DNA from: Galerina marginata
Lineage: Eukaryota; Basidiomycota; Agaricomycetes; Agaricales; Galerinaceae
NCBI GenBank assembly: GCA_023014335.1
Contig: JAECYW010000006.1
Location: 3,720,001 to 3,784,000, forward strand
Reading direction: 5' to 3'
Length of the DNA: 64,000 nt
Below the pieces are notes generated by a model. That model did no database searches. It was not told the DNA's origin and was given only the letters and a program-made list of their open reading frames with translations. A program made the translations under genes and the position numbers. Shown here in pieces: positions 9,289 to 20,049 of the stretch. Positions within the stretch are counted from its first letter, which is position 1. Every line of letters begins with the position of its first letter.

Positions 9289-11210
9289 TTACTCGAGGGG
9301 AGCAGCCCAAGATGGTTTTGGATTTAACTTTAGCGCCAACCCATGTCTCCTCAGCTCAAGGAGCCTAAGCATCTCGAACGATGCATTTTTTTCACCCCTC
9401 CGACTTGCCTCCACCCACCGAACACGAACTGATCGAAAATGAATCGACTGTAGCAACCGCTGCTCGATCATACTCGCGAATACTGTTTCCGATGTATCAT
9501 GGTCGTACAGAGCGTCGTAGTCGAGCTCGATGTGCTCTAAAATGGGACAGATTCTAAATGGAGCCCCTCTTCGTGAAAAATCTCGTTCCTTTAAAGCATT
9601 CGAAAAAACCGCAGTGATAAAATCTGGGCTGTCGCATTCCCTATTGTCCCGATCTCCCGAACACATGCTGAGTGTCCACAGAAAAGGAAGTAACTTGAGG
9701 CATTCCAACTTCTCATCTTCAGATGAATCTTGAATATCGAGGGTCAGATAACGAATAATGCAGGACGAGTTATGGACGAAGGCGGAGAACGACGAATGGG
9801 ACCATCCTCGATCGCGTCGCAGATGAAGCGAGGTTAACCTCGGTGCCCGAAGATACTTGATGACTTCGGTTAATGGTGGGCTAGTTTCGTCATCGTCTAC
9901 ATCTTCGCCTGATCCTCCAATATCGAGATCGGAAAGAAATTGCAACTTGATCGGATGTTGCGCAATGCTGTAGACAGGGAGCTCCCCGGTGAGTTGCTCG
10001 ACGGTGCATTGTTCAAGCTGTTTCGTCTCAGAAAGAATAGCAATAAAGTCTATTGCAGATATCGGACTGGCCATGTCCAAAACTCTGAGGTGATTGAGAG
10101 AGGACCCGAGCGGCTCCATTATCGACGAATTCTCGGGCTGAAAATGGATGTGGCCACATAAGTTCAGTGTTCGTAGCTTGGGGGCTGGTGTCCAGAGCTT
10201 TGCTATGATGGGGTTGATGGGAGGTCCTGCCTCTGAATCAAGACCATACGGCGAGAACGTAAAGGGCTTTCCCGAGATCTCCAAATGCACCAGGGAAGGT
10301 GCCCCTTGGCCAATAAATTTGTGAAATCGTTGTGGGCCATGAGGATGGTCAAGGAAGATAGAGTGAATAATCCGGACGTCGACTTCGAGATGGACCGTAC
10401 GAGAAACGTTGGACAATAAAATATCCACCATATTCGCTGTCTCGAGGTGAGTTTTCGATGCTGAAGGCGCCTTCTTCTCGTCATGTACACGTAGCCCAAG
10501 CCTAAGCGACGATCTTCTTGCACGTTCTAGGGCTAGCTCGAGGAGCTCCTTCTTTGGGAATGCACGACAATCTTCGTCAACGGTCACTTCGATGTTGCAC
10601 CATAATTCGGGTGACTCGACCGCTATTCTCCTCCAGGCCGAACAAATCTGACCCAGCAAGAGAGGGCCGTCGTCTGGGTCGAATTCGATTGAGGACTCTG
10701 CCAAGTCGGAGACGTATATACCGAAAATGGTTCTCCAAACATCGTATGGGACCTGGTTGACGGCGGAATTCTGGGTCAAGCACGACGATGCCATTTAGAG
10801 ACTGCAGTCGAGCAACGGGGGAACAAGAAGCTATCAGAGTCCGAGCTTGCACCGCAAGACGGTGGCATTAATTATTGCAATTTCAAATCGCGCTGTCAAC
10901 CATGTGATCCCCTCTCATTCTCATCGGACTCGGACTGGCAAGTGCTAAGTGATCTGCACCTCCGGTTTGACCTCTGGTTTGAAGTTCTCCCTCAGTAGAT
11001 TTTAAAGTTAAACATGAAAGCTTTGAAGGTGCAGTCCGTATGGAGAGCCGAAGCGCCAGGCGCAGGTGGGTGGGAATAGGAGCTTTGGGCTTATGTTCGA
11101 GGTGCAGGAGGGAGGAAAGGTACCGCGAAACAAAGCTTCCTTGAAAATCCCAAATGACCAAAGCACTCAGCACTGAGGGAAAAGGGCAAGGACGAAGACA
11201 GTAAAAGGCT
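8990..11210 (-). repeat. Direct tandem duplication, unit B
   Basis: Second copy of the block at 5396-7490, same orientation. It contains the second F-box gene and orphaned MYND promoter/start sequence at its left edge. A further short direct repeat (8945-9000 versus 11270-11325) brackets it. Confidence 0.85.
9289..10794 (-). CDS. F-box-like leucine-rich protein, copy B
   Basis: Single-exon gene of 501 residues, near identical through its length to the protein of 5621-7201. It shows the same F-box-like segment (LLLGQICSAWRRI..SPELW) and leucine-rich body; the C-termini differ in some short loops. It is presumed to be an SCF substrate adaptor. It starts at the ATG corresponding to the internal MASSC of copy A, because a TAA stop lies directly before this ATG in the same frame. 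The upstream 22 codons of copy A are therefore absent here. That supports the internal ATG as the original start in both genes. Confidence 0.85.
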   Translation of the reverse strand: MASSCLTQNSAVNQVPYDVWRTIFGIYVSDLAESSIEFDPDDGPLLLGQICSAWRRIAVESPELWCNIEVTVDEDCRAFPKKELLELALERARRSSLRLGLRVHDEKKAPSASKTHLETANMVDILLSNVSRTVHLEVDVRIIHSIFLDHPHGPQRFHKFIGQGAPSLVHLEISGKPFTFSPYGLDSEAGPPINPIIAKLWTPAPKLRTLNLCGHIHFQPENSSIMEPLGSSLNHLRVLDMASPISAIDFIAILSETKQLEQCTVEQLTGELPVYSIAQHPIKLQFLSDLDIGGSGEDVDDDETSPPLTEVIKYLRAPRLTSLHLRRDRGWSHSSFSAFVHNSSCIIRYLTLDIQDSSEDEKLECLKLLPFLWTLSMCSGDRDNRECDSPDFITAVFSNALKERDFSRRGAPFRICPILEHIELDYDALYDHDTSETVFASMIEQRLLQSIHFRSVRVRWVEASRRGEKNASFEMLRLLELRRHGLALKLNPKPSWAAPLE

Positions 11211-11489
11211 ACGCCGCTACAGAAGAAAACTCACATCAGTGATGCATGATGGGTTATGTAAGCGTTGTCGACTGCCATGCAATCCGGGTACAACCACTTT
11301 GTTCACCTTTCAGCAGCAAACCAGGCAACCCCACACAAACTACAACTTAGGGAACTACCTCTTAGTCTCGTATCGGGGACATCCACTCGCTCACGCTTTT
11401 AGAGGGGATTATATTGAGCCTAATATCCGTCTTACATTCTACTTTACAGCACCGACCAATCTCCCTTCAAGCGCCCATACCCAGGCCAG
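10795..11489. other. Divergent intergenic region between F-box B and F-box C
   Basis: Up to about 11210 it is duplicated flank of F-box B. 11270-11325 matches 8945-9000. The rest is the presumed promoter of the plus-strand F-box gene. No gene recognised. Confidence 0.5.
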
Positions 11490-12914
11490 ATGGATAATTT
11501 CGATGCAGTAACTTCAACGCTACAACCATCCCCATCCATTGCATCCGATTTACCTCTCGAACTGCTCTACGAAATATTTGACCATGTATGTGCGCCACCC
11601 CCATCATTGGCAGCCCTTCCGAGGGTGGGAGGTCGTCATTTAGGACCGCTATGGCTTGGAAGAATCTGCAAGCGTTGGAGAGATATCGCTTCAGCTCTTC
11701 CCTTCCTATGGACATATCTTCAACTTGTTCCATCGAGCGACAGTTACTATGCCCAGGCCGAAATACTTGAGGAATATTTACGTCGTTCGAAGAACCTCCC
11801 CTTAACGATCGTTTTTACCGTCAGGACAGCGAACGCTGACGAATATTGGAACAATCGATCCCTTCCTCTATATGAATTGATTGCTCAGGAATGCCATCGC
11901 TGGGAAGTCATCGACATTTTCATTCCACATCTTTGCGTCCCACATATGAATGCGACATGTCTCTACCTCCCTCTCCTCCGTTCTGCCTCTGTCGAGGCAC
12001 TAAGAGAAGGCTTTCCTCTCCATTTCATCCAGAATGCGCCACTGCTAAGCGATTTGGCCCTCGGTATCTTCACCCTTCCCAGCCTGGACAAACCATTCCG
12101 CCATCTTACCCACTTTAGCGCCTTCGATCTTAACAGCGGGGACGTCCTACAAGCCCTCAAGCTCGCCCCTAATCTTCGATCATGTTTTATCGAGCACTTG
12201 CAGCGGCCATGGCCAGAAACATTTGCTGACCCCTTGTATGTTAAACTCGAGCATTTGGAGTCCTTTACGATTCTTGATTCCTCCTCTATGGATGCGCAGG
12301 CTAGCTTATTCAATTACATCACAGCCGCGCCTGCTCTACAGGAATTTAGATGCACCGCAAGACCGGAGGGACTTTTGCCGTTAGGCCTCATTTTGGATCT
12401 CATGGATCGAGCTCAATGCCGACTTGAAACTCTTGAACTTAAAACAAAGAGGCTGGGGAGGTTGGACACAGGTGTTCTCCTTGAAGGTCTTCTGCGGTGT
12501 ACCACAACCTTATCAAGTCTCGTGCTTCATTACGATGGAACTACCACCGCCGATAAATTCATCACAAACATTTCCGAGCTCCTAAACCCGCTCTCATCGC
12601 CAGTGCCTCCTTTGAACGCAGGCACGGTGGTGTCGACAGTGGGCGGCGACTCCCCTGTTCTCCTACCTGATTTACTGAACCTCGAGCTACTATTTCCGCA
12701 GGTCGATTCCCTCTATCCTATCCTTACCATGCTCAAGAACCGTTGGGAGTTTGGAACTCCCCTTATTTTTGACCTCTCGTCTTCTGAGTCGCCGAGTTCC
12801 GGTAAACAGTTTACGAAGATCATGTCTGCCCGCCTACCGGAATGGTGTCGTCCAGCAGCCATGGTTAAGCTCGCCGATCAAATCAAAGAAGGGTTTGTGA
12901 TAGATTTTATCTAG
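11490..12914 (+). CDS. F-box-like protein (unrelated subfamily)
   Basis: Single-exon gene of 474 residues. Residues about 18-75 form an F-box-like domain (LPLELLYEIF, then LWLGRICKRWRDIA, LPFLWTYLQL). The remainder has leucine-rich segments typical of the agaricomycete F-box expansion. It is not a close copy of the two genes to the left. Predicted SCF ubiquitin-ligase adaptor with unknown target. The reading frame is open and uninterrupted, and the start is the first ATG preceding the F-box. Confidence 0.85.
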   Translation: MDNFDAVTSTLQPSPSIASDLPLELLYEIFDHVCAPPPSLAALPRVGGRHLGPLWLGRICKRWRDIASALPFLWTYLQLVPSSDSYYAQAEILEEYLRRSKNLPLTIVFTVRTANADEYWNNRSLPLYELIAQECHRWEVIDIFIPHLCVPHMNATCLYLPLLRSASVEALREGFPLHFIQNAPLLSDLALGIFTLPSLDKPFRHLTHFSAFDLNSGDVLQALKLAPNLRSCFIEHLQRPWPETFADPLYVKLEHLESFTILDSSSMDAQASLFNYITAAPALQEFRCTARPEGLLPLGLILDLMDRAQCRLETLELKTKRLGRLDTGVLLEGLLRCTTTLSSLVLHYDGTTTADKFITNISELLNPLSSPVPPLNAGTVVSTVGGDSPVLLPDLLNLELLFPQVDSLYPILTMLKNRWEFGTPLIFDLSSSESPSSGKQFTKIMSARLPEWCRPAAMVKLADQIKEGFVIDFI

Positions 12915-13283
12915 TTCTAGTCCAATTATGAGCTTTTGGAGCGGTGGCGTAGAGCGTTAATCAGAAACATATAGTAGACAAAATACAAGGTTGGACGAGA
13001 CCATAACCAGAGTCGATATCAAGCGGTATCATCGCCTCATTCCAATCAATGGATTTAGAAGCCCCAGAACAAGTTAACCAAATGCGTTTATGAATTTTCT
13101 CGAATGATTGAAGTCAAATTTCTTTAAAGTTAAACGGACAAAAAAAAGGCGTCATGATTCCAATTAATTTCAGTATATGTATAGAACGTTATTAACAGAA
13201 AGGTATATGGTATGAAATTCGTTACTTAAGTATAAAAGGTCGACGATGTTTTCAAAGGACACGATGCGAGGTGCTAACATGAG
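12915..13283. other. Convergent intergenic region
   Basis: A/T-rich sequence between the 3' ends of the F-box gene and the membrane-protein gene. Nothing recognised apart from presumed 3' processing signals. Confidence 0.4.
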
Positions 13284-14310
13284 TTACTTCCCTTTCCTAG
13301 TTTTCACAACCACTTGAGAGGCGCTGTTTCCGTAACTAGCGTCATATTTTGGAGGCGGTTCGTGGAGATCGACCGGACTGCCACAGGGAGATCCATTTCG
13401 CGCAAGAATTTCAACCTGCTGTATTTGCGCTTTTATGGTATTCAGCTGGTCGATAAGACTCAACTGGCTAACGGCTGAGCCCGGCGTCATGGAAGTAGAC
13501 GTCGGTGAATATGGCGATAAGGAAAGCTTTGGTGGTTTCAACTTCTCTTCCGCCGGTTCCGACCTGCTAGTTTCTAAGAAGGGGGTGATCGGAGTCGGAT
13601 CTGGATCCGCATTGGCCAGAAGGCGGAAGCTTGCCCCCGATCCGAACGGTTTGGCGGGTCTGCCAATTTCAACGTCTTTCCGGTTTCTTGCTCTTCTCTT
13701 GCAAAGCAGCACGCAAATGATTATAAATGTGACGGAAAGACACCCGACAACTCCACCGATAATGGCAGGAATCGCCTGGGAAGGCAGACGTCGGGATGAC
13801 TGGGGATCAGGCGTAGAAACGGGGTCCGATATTTCGGGAAGTAAGGAGTCACCGGATGTTGATGGTGGCAAGGAGGAAGTAAACGACCGCGAAAAGCTCG
13901 TGCCATCAGCGTAGTCGCTGAATCGGGAAAAGGTAGTTTGACGAGAGTATGAGGTCGACGAGGTTGAAGAAGAACGCCTAAATGTTGTCGGCGACGGAAA
14001 ATCGTCCGTGAATAAACGGCTGCTCGTTGTGGATGTACGGGATCTCGTCGTTGACGTGGATGAAGAAGAAGTCGAAGATCTACTCGAGACAGATCTAATT
14101 TCCAGTTAGAACTGAGTGAGTTGGTGAGAGAAAGACATACGTGAGCTGAGATTCCTGCCGCCTCGCGTAGGAAGACAATTCTGCCTCAGGCATGTCTCTT
14201 TGGAATCCTTGGTGAAACTCGCCAGCAATTATTGCCTGGGCAGGCGCAACGAGTAGGAAGAACAAGAAGAGGAAATGAACGACTGAAATTGAAAGGCGCG
14301 TTTGGGACAT
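13284..14310 (-). CDS. Single-pass membrane protein with Ser/Thr-rich ectodomain
   Basis: Two exons on the minus strand, 14141-14310 and 13284-14094, encode 326 residues. An N-terminal signal peptide (about residues 1-26, ending APAQA) is followed by a Ser/Thr/Arg-rich low-complexity ectodomain. One transmembrane helix lies near residues 164-188 and is capped by CKRRARNRK on the cytosolic side. The cytosolic tail is Pro/Ser-rich, with a short coiled-coil-like stretch (QLSLIDQLNTIKAQIQQVE) and a PPPKYD motif. The layout resembles fungal wall-stress sensors and other Mid2/SKG6-like proteins, but no ligand domain is visible. Role in wall sensing is inference. Confidence 0.75.
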
Positions 14311-15466
14311 TGGCGCGTGTCTTGAAGGGATTGTGGGGTAAGACGAAAGGAACTGAGGCCTTCGTATGAGTACAACGCCCTGCGTAGACCAGAAAACTGC
14401 AAAAAGCGAAAGGGAAAGAGAAGGAAAGAGAAAAAGATGTCCTCGCTAGTTCCGGGGCCCGCCCATGAATTGGAAATTCGGACGTTATTCATTTCGTTCG
14501 AAGAGCGTGGTCGGGTCTCGGTCTGTTTCGTGGTTAGGTGGCAACGACCGGGTGCGACGGTCTCCGCCTCCCCCTGGTTGCTTCTCACAGCGAATGGTTG
14601 TCACTGTCGTCATGAGTGTCCGACGAAGACACTTACCGAACCTGAGGGCAAATCGGAATTGGGCCCAAAGGTGCAGGCTTTCTTCATGAACATAGACTCG
14701 GCCACGAATCTTGGCGACGAAGACACTATAGATCAAAATGGTGATATATCGACAGTCCACAAATAACCCACGCATCGCTCAAGCACCCTTCATTTGAAGT
14801 TCATGCTGCTAGAGTATTTAGACAACGTGAGGTTTTCAACATTACTTAGGGAGGAGCGAGAAGGACCACCGAGGAGGACCACGAAACCATCAATCGGGTC
14901 CAGGGAGTCGGGGACCCAATTTTCGGCTGTTGCGGTACGATCTACGATGCGTGCATAGCCACTCATTGAACTGAATCTAATCTAATCGAATGACTTCATG
15001 AAACGATCGGTAATATATATTACGATGTTCTTCCACGTTCAACGCGTTTGAGTCCTTCTTTGCGTGTTGCAAATGGTTTCCCTCGGTTCTTTATATTGTG
15101 GATTCCTTCACCTGTAAGCAACTTGAAGCAACGAAGCATTATCATAGCAGTTGCACATGGTTTTGTGTCAGCAGTCAACTTCGGAAAAATCATGACTAAT
15201 GCAATCGGACAGTAGAAGGTGGTTCCATCACCAAATTTGCATTCTTTTTCATGCTGCCTGCAGCTAATTATGCGGCATTTTCAGTAAATAAGCTTGCTGC
15301 TAGCCTTTCCGCCTGCTAGCCCTTCCGCCCTTCCTTGTACTTAAGGCGCGGAAGTAAAACTTCATGTCGATCCTTCATCGCTTCCCCCGCTTTCTTTGCG
15401 TTTGTGTCTCCGACGAGGTTCAGTTGAACACCTACTCTGAAAACTGTTAAAAACGGAGATCGACAG
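14311..15466. other. Intergenic region
   Basis: Divergent promoters of the membrane protein (left) and the first GH16 gene (right). Short open frames here carry no recognisable domain. Nothing else seen. Confidence 0.4.
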
Positions 15467-17001
15467 ATGAAAATTTCCGGAACTCTCTTTTTCTCGCTGT
15501 TTGGCCTCGCGCTGTCAGTGTCGGTTGGCGCCACGTACCTTTTGAAAGAGGATATCGTTGGCCCACTTTTCTACACCCATTTTGACTGGCAAGCAATAGA
15601 CGATCCCACCCATGGACGTGTGTAAGTTCTATATTGTTTTGTGAAGTCGAACTCTCTTCGATGACACGTCGCCTGTAGCACCTATGTCGACCAACCTACT
15701 TCCATTAAGCAGAACCTAACACATGCCACTTTCAACTCCTTCATTCTCCGGGCCGATTCCAAGACTGTGCTCTCCGCTGACGGTCCAGGAAGAAACTCTG
15801 TCCGTATCCGAAGTAAGAACACTTACACGACCCATGTCGCTGTGTACGAATTCAATCGGCTGATCATCTAAATAATATTAATAACGGAGCTCTTCATAAA
15901 GTTTCGATGTGCGCCATATGCCCCAAGGCTGTGGGTGAGCAATCTTATTTCACTTCATGTCATTAGGATCGAGGAAACGAAGGTGGCGGAGCGACTGACT
16001 CTCTGTTTCTAGCACCTGGCCAGCGATTTGGGAGACGAAGGAATTAAATTGGCCAGACGGGGTATTTTTTAAAATTCCAAAACTAAAGCCGTACTCATCG
16101 TTGAACCACTGACCTACTTAGGGGGAGATTGATATAGTCGAAGGGGTCAATGACCAGCAACCCAACAGCGTAACTCTCCACACCACTGAAGGTAAGGCCG
16201 TATTCTACCCTGCGCATCCTTTTCTGACGGTTATTTCAGGATGTACAATGCCTGCTACACGTCTGCAAACTGGGTCGGTTCCACTTGCTATTTTTCCAGT
16301 TTGATATATATATTGAGTTACACAACCAGGACGAGTACTCAGCTTGACTGCAATTGGCTGGTCAACTTTAACACAGGTTGTGGAGTAAAAATGCCAGGAT
16401 CATTGAGTTATGGGCCGAATTTCAACGAGAATGGGGGAGGATGGTAAATTCATACCTGCCTGGTCCGCTTTAATCGGCGCTTACTCATGAACGCAGGTTT
16501 GCGATGGAGCGCACTCCCGACCATATTAGCGTCTGGTTCTGGGCCAGGAACGATCACACTGTTCCTCTAGAGGTGAGAGGAGGCCTCTTCGTTAATCCAA
16601 AAAATTGGGTGAGATTACCAACATCACCTCTTCCGTCCGAATTTTCCCTCCTAATGTTTTCATAGGGCGTCCCAACGGCCTTCTTCCCTAATAACAGTTG
16701 TGTCTTGAACAACTTCTTTGCAGAACACAACCTTATCATCAACCTGACTCTGTGTACGCTCTTTTCTAGTAAACCATTCCAATTGTTCATTGATATGTGA
16801 AATGTAGGTGGCGATTGGGCAGGCAATCCAGATGTCTACGCCCAATCGGGATGCCCATCTACCTGCATCGGTGTGTTGACTATTATTCGAGGATTTAAGA
16901 TCGTTTGTGACCCACTTACCAATATAGACCACGTAAACAACAATCCAGACGCATTTGTTGATGCGTATTTCGACTTCGCTGCTGTGCGCATTTACCACTG
17001 A
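15467..17001 (+). CDS. Secreted GH16 endo-beta-glucanase-like enzyme, copy 1
   Basis: Eleven exons: 15467-15621, 15679-15843, 15902-15934, 16013-16061, 16122-16191, 16240-16273, 16330-16443, 16497-16608, 16666-16753, 16808-16870, 16928-17001. They give 318 residues. Residues 1-23 are a signal peptide (ending SVGA). The GH16 active-site motif E-I-D-I-V-E is at residues 136-141; E136 would be the nucleophile, D138 the assistant and E141 the acid/base. Preceding HMPQGCGTWPAIWE is typical of laminarinase-type fungal GH16. Probable action is cleavage of beta-1,3 or mixed beta-1,3/1,4-glucan outside the cell or in its own wall. The downstream gene is a tandem paralogue with identical intron positions. 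Confidence 0.92.
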
Positions 17002-18451
17002 AAAACACCATCATATTGATCTGGATCAAAGTCAGAGCACCGCTTCCTTTTGTTCCCAATTATCGCGTTCTTTACCGTAGTCTCCGACTATGCCCTTCCA
17101 ATCGTCAATGTTCATGAGATTTACATTAAAGCGCCGCTAAGCGATCGCCCGTTAACCCCGATCGAATCAAATAAGGCAAGAGACTCGCCAATTTGGGAAC
17201 ATTGTGACATGTCGCGTCCAGGGGGAGAATGAATGGACAACAGAGAGAACAAATGTGCCTAGAATCAGCTGGAATTAAGATTATTCAAGGACGAACAGGC
17301 TCTCCAGGTGATGAGCCGATGCCCGTCATTTATCCCTGTCATAACATTTGACGTCCATATCACCGAGTCCGATGCTCCTGGGCCATTTTCAAAGCTTATA
17401 ATGACGTTTTATAATGACGTTTCTTGAATGTATAGACGAAAAATGAGAACGACTCACGCACTCCGGCCGAAAGCCGGTCGCTGTAGTAACATGACCTTCG
17501 TTGTCACCCGAGATAGTTTATCTCGAGCATCGGCTACACATCGGGTTATCGAGAAGAAACAGAAATAGCCGTATTTATGACTTATCTATTGATCATGAGA
17601 TGGTTTTGCACGAGCATTAACGGAGCTCGGAAGATAGCATGTGCGCATCCTATTTGTATGGTAGTTTGCGTGCGGCTTCATCGCAGTCACGTTGGGTCTT
17701 GGGCTCCAAGCAAGCTCCAAGAGATAAATTTATTGTCTTACTGAAATAGCAAAGGAAGAAACTACAGGCCTGATCTAGAAATAAAAATTTCACTTTGAGC
17801 ACGCGGTTTATGGCATAAAATCGGCTCACACTTTGGCCGCTGGGCGGAGAAGTCGGATGAGCTTATAGACGTTATCGTTCCCCAAATCAGGTCGCCTTCC
17901 AACTTGGAAAATTTCTGAATATCTCACTCACTACTGTTTTGGATCCAACAGTGGGTTGATGAAGTCAGAAGGCCGTGCACGCGACCATCGCATGGGTTTA
18001 AACCTTAGGTCCTCAGATTACAAGCACACAGCAAAGGCGCAAAGCGAAGCTGCCCGCGGATTCCCAAAATGACGGGTCACTTTCCCATATCTGAAACTGT
18101 TCTCGTTGCGACCTCCAGTGATGATCTCGAGGCTTTCAAAATTACCAGGAGTAATAAAAAAAACAGAATTATCATTACATCAACAGTTTCGCATTGCAGT
18201 CTTCGTTGGACGCACGGGCGCTTTTTTATATACCTGTGTTATGCTGTGGTTACATGAAACCATCTGCCTCGGAAAATTAACTCTTTGTACCAAATTGCGG
18301 CGGCGTTCAGCTGATTCTATCGTAAAGAGTCGCCTCTTCTCTGGAAGTGTTCAGGCGTGCTTTCTCAGACGATAAGAATAACGCACCGACCAGTATAAAA
18401 AGCTGCTTTGAATCCTCTAATGTTCCCCATCTCCTCCCCAAAGAACGAAGG
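17002..18451. other. Intergenic region between the GH16 copies
   Basis: Promoter region of GH16 copy 2. A TATA box (TATAAAAA, 18394-18401) precedes its ATG by about 50 bp. No gene remnant or repeat was recognised in the rest. Confidence 0.5.
18394..18401 (+). promoter_or_regulatory. TATA box of GH16 copy 2
   Basis: TATAAAAA lies 50 bp before the chosen start at 18452. It favours that ATG over an upstream in-frame ATG at 18347, which would put the TATA box inside the coding region and bury the signal peptide. Confidence 0.5.
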
Positions 18452-19984
18452 ATGTCAACAATCCTAGCTGTCGCCGCTGTCTTCCTGCTTACTTTAATCT
18501 CTCCTGCTTCAGCCACAACCTATTCGCTGACTGACAACATCGTAGGCTCTGGGTTTTACAGTTCCTTTACTTGGGAGACGGGTGCAGACCCTACAAATGG
18601 ACGGGTGTAAGTACCAGGATCTCCTCGGAGTAGTTCCCCGTGAGGTGCTTACGAAATCCTTGATTCTCTTCTACTCCTTCATAGGACCTATGTCGATCAA
18701 GGCACTTCGAAAAGCCAGAATCTGACATTCGCTTCTTCGAACACCTTTATTCTCCGAACGGACTTCAAGACGGTTTTGAGTGCCAGTGGCCCAGGACGTA
18801 ACTCCGTCAGAATAAGGTCAACGAAGACCTACACAAACCACGTTGCTGTGTATGTGTCAAAAATTTGCGTAATGGGGATACCAATCTCAACGATAATTTC
18901 CACTCCTAGCTTCGATGTTCGACACATGCCGCAAGGCTGTGGGTAAGCAGATGGTTGATAAATTAAAGTTACGGATAAAACGGACTCATCTTAATTTAGG
19001 ACCTGGCCAGCGATTTGGGAAACAACAGAATCCGGATGGCCAGCCGGAGTATGTATTCTTCATTTGAATATCTGCTGTACCATCGTCATCTTCTTTTTTT
19101 TGGGTGTAGGGAGAAACGGACATCGTCGAAGGTGTTAACGATCAAGGGCCAAATGCAGCAACCTTGCACACGACTCCAGGTATGGTTCGTGTACTATTTT
19201 AATCTGGTTCTAACAGAAACACGGTTGAGATCAGGCTGCACTATGCCTGCGTCGAGGGCTCAAACTGGGTGGGTTGTGCAGGCCTGGCTGTAAAGATAAA
19301 TAATAACAGTAGATTCTTACCCACAGTACATCCGCTCAATTGAACTGCGACACGAGCGTTAATGGGAATGCCGGATGCGGCGTCAAATTTCCAACTGCCA
19401 ATAGTTATGGGCCATCGTTTAACAATAACGGTGGTGGATTGTAAGCCAATTTTTCTCACCTTATCGTATATCTCTCAACCGCTTGGTCAGTTATGCGATG
19501 GAACGCAGCCCAACCTATATCAAGGTCTGGTTTTGGGCGAGAAATGATGGGTCAGTCCCAGCCGAGGTCAAGAATGGCGGATCCCAGACCAACCCTAATA
19601 ACTGGGTAAGAAATAATTAGTAGGCGGGGCGAATACTAAACCGACTCACAATCGAAGGGCACTCCTGTCGCATATTTTCCCAATACTTCTTGCAACTTAG
19701 CGCAGCATTTCCAGGCCAACAACATCATAATCAATTTGACCCTTTGTAAGTCCAGAAATCATCCCTCTCCTCTGCCATCGACGTTGAGGAGCCTTGTTAG
19801 GTGGTGACTGGGCAGGCAACGTGTACAGTCAATCGGGATGTCCAAGCACCTGTGTTGGTGAGTTCAACAAAATGGCCGTCGTGATAATGCTGTCACTCAC
19901 ATTTTTGCAGACTATGTCAATAACAATCCATCAGCATTCACTAATGCATACTTCAATTTCGCAGCAATCCGTGTCTACCAATAA
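18452..19984 (+). CDS. Secreted GH16 endo-beta-glucanase-like enzyme, copy 2
   Basis: Eleven exons: 18452-18606, 18685-18849, 18910-18942, 19000-19048, 19110-19179, 19235-19268, 19327-19440, 19491-19605, 19658-19745, 19801-19857, 19911-19984. They give 317 residues. Eight... of the exons have the same length as in copy 1, or differ by whole codons, and all intron phases agree. Residues 1-21 are a signal peptide. The catalytic motif reads E-T-D-I-V-E (residues 136-141): the second position is Thr instead of Ile, but both Glu and the Asp are kept. Function as for copy 1; promoters differ, so expression may have diverged. Confidence 0.92.
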
Positions 19985-20049
19985 TGAATTCGAGGAATTG
20001 TATTATTTATGTCATTACACCAAGGAATTAACGAACTTGCGAAATCACC

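Noticed and set aside
14437..14775. Open frames on both strands upstream of the membrane-protein gene
   Set aside because: Overlapping, promoter-located and without domain.
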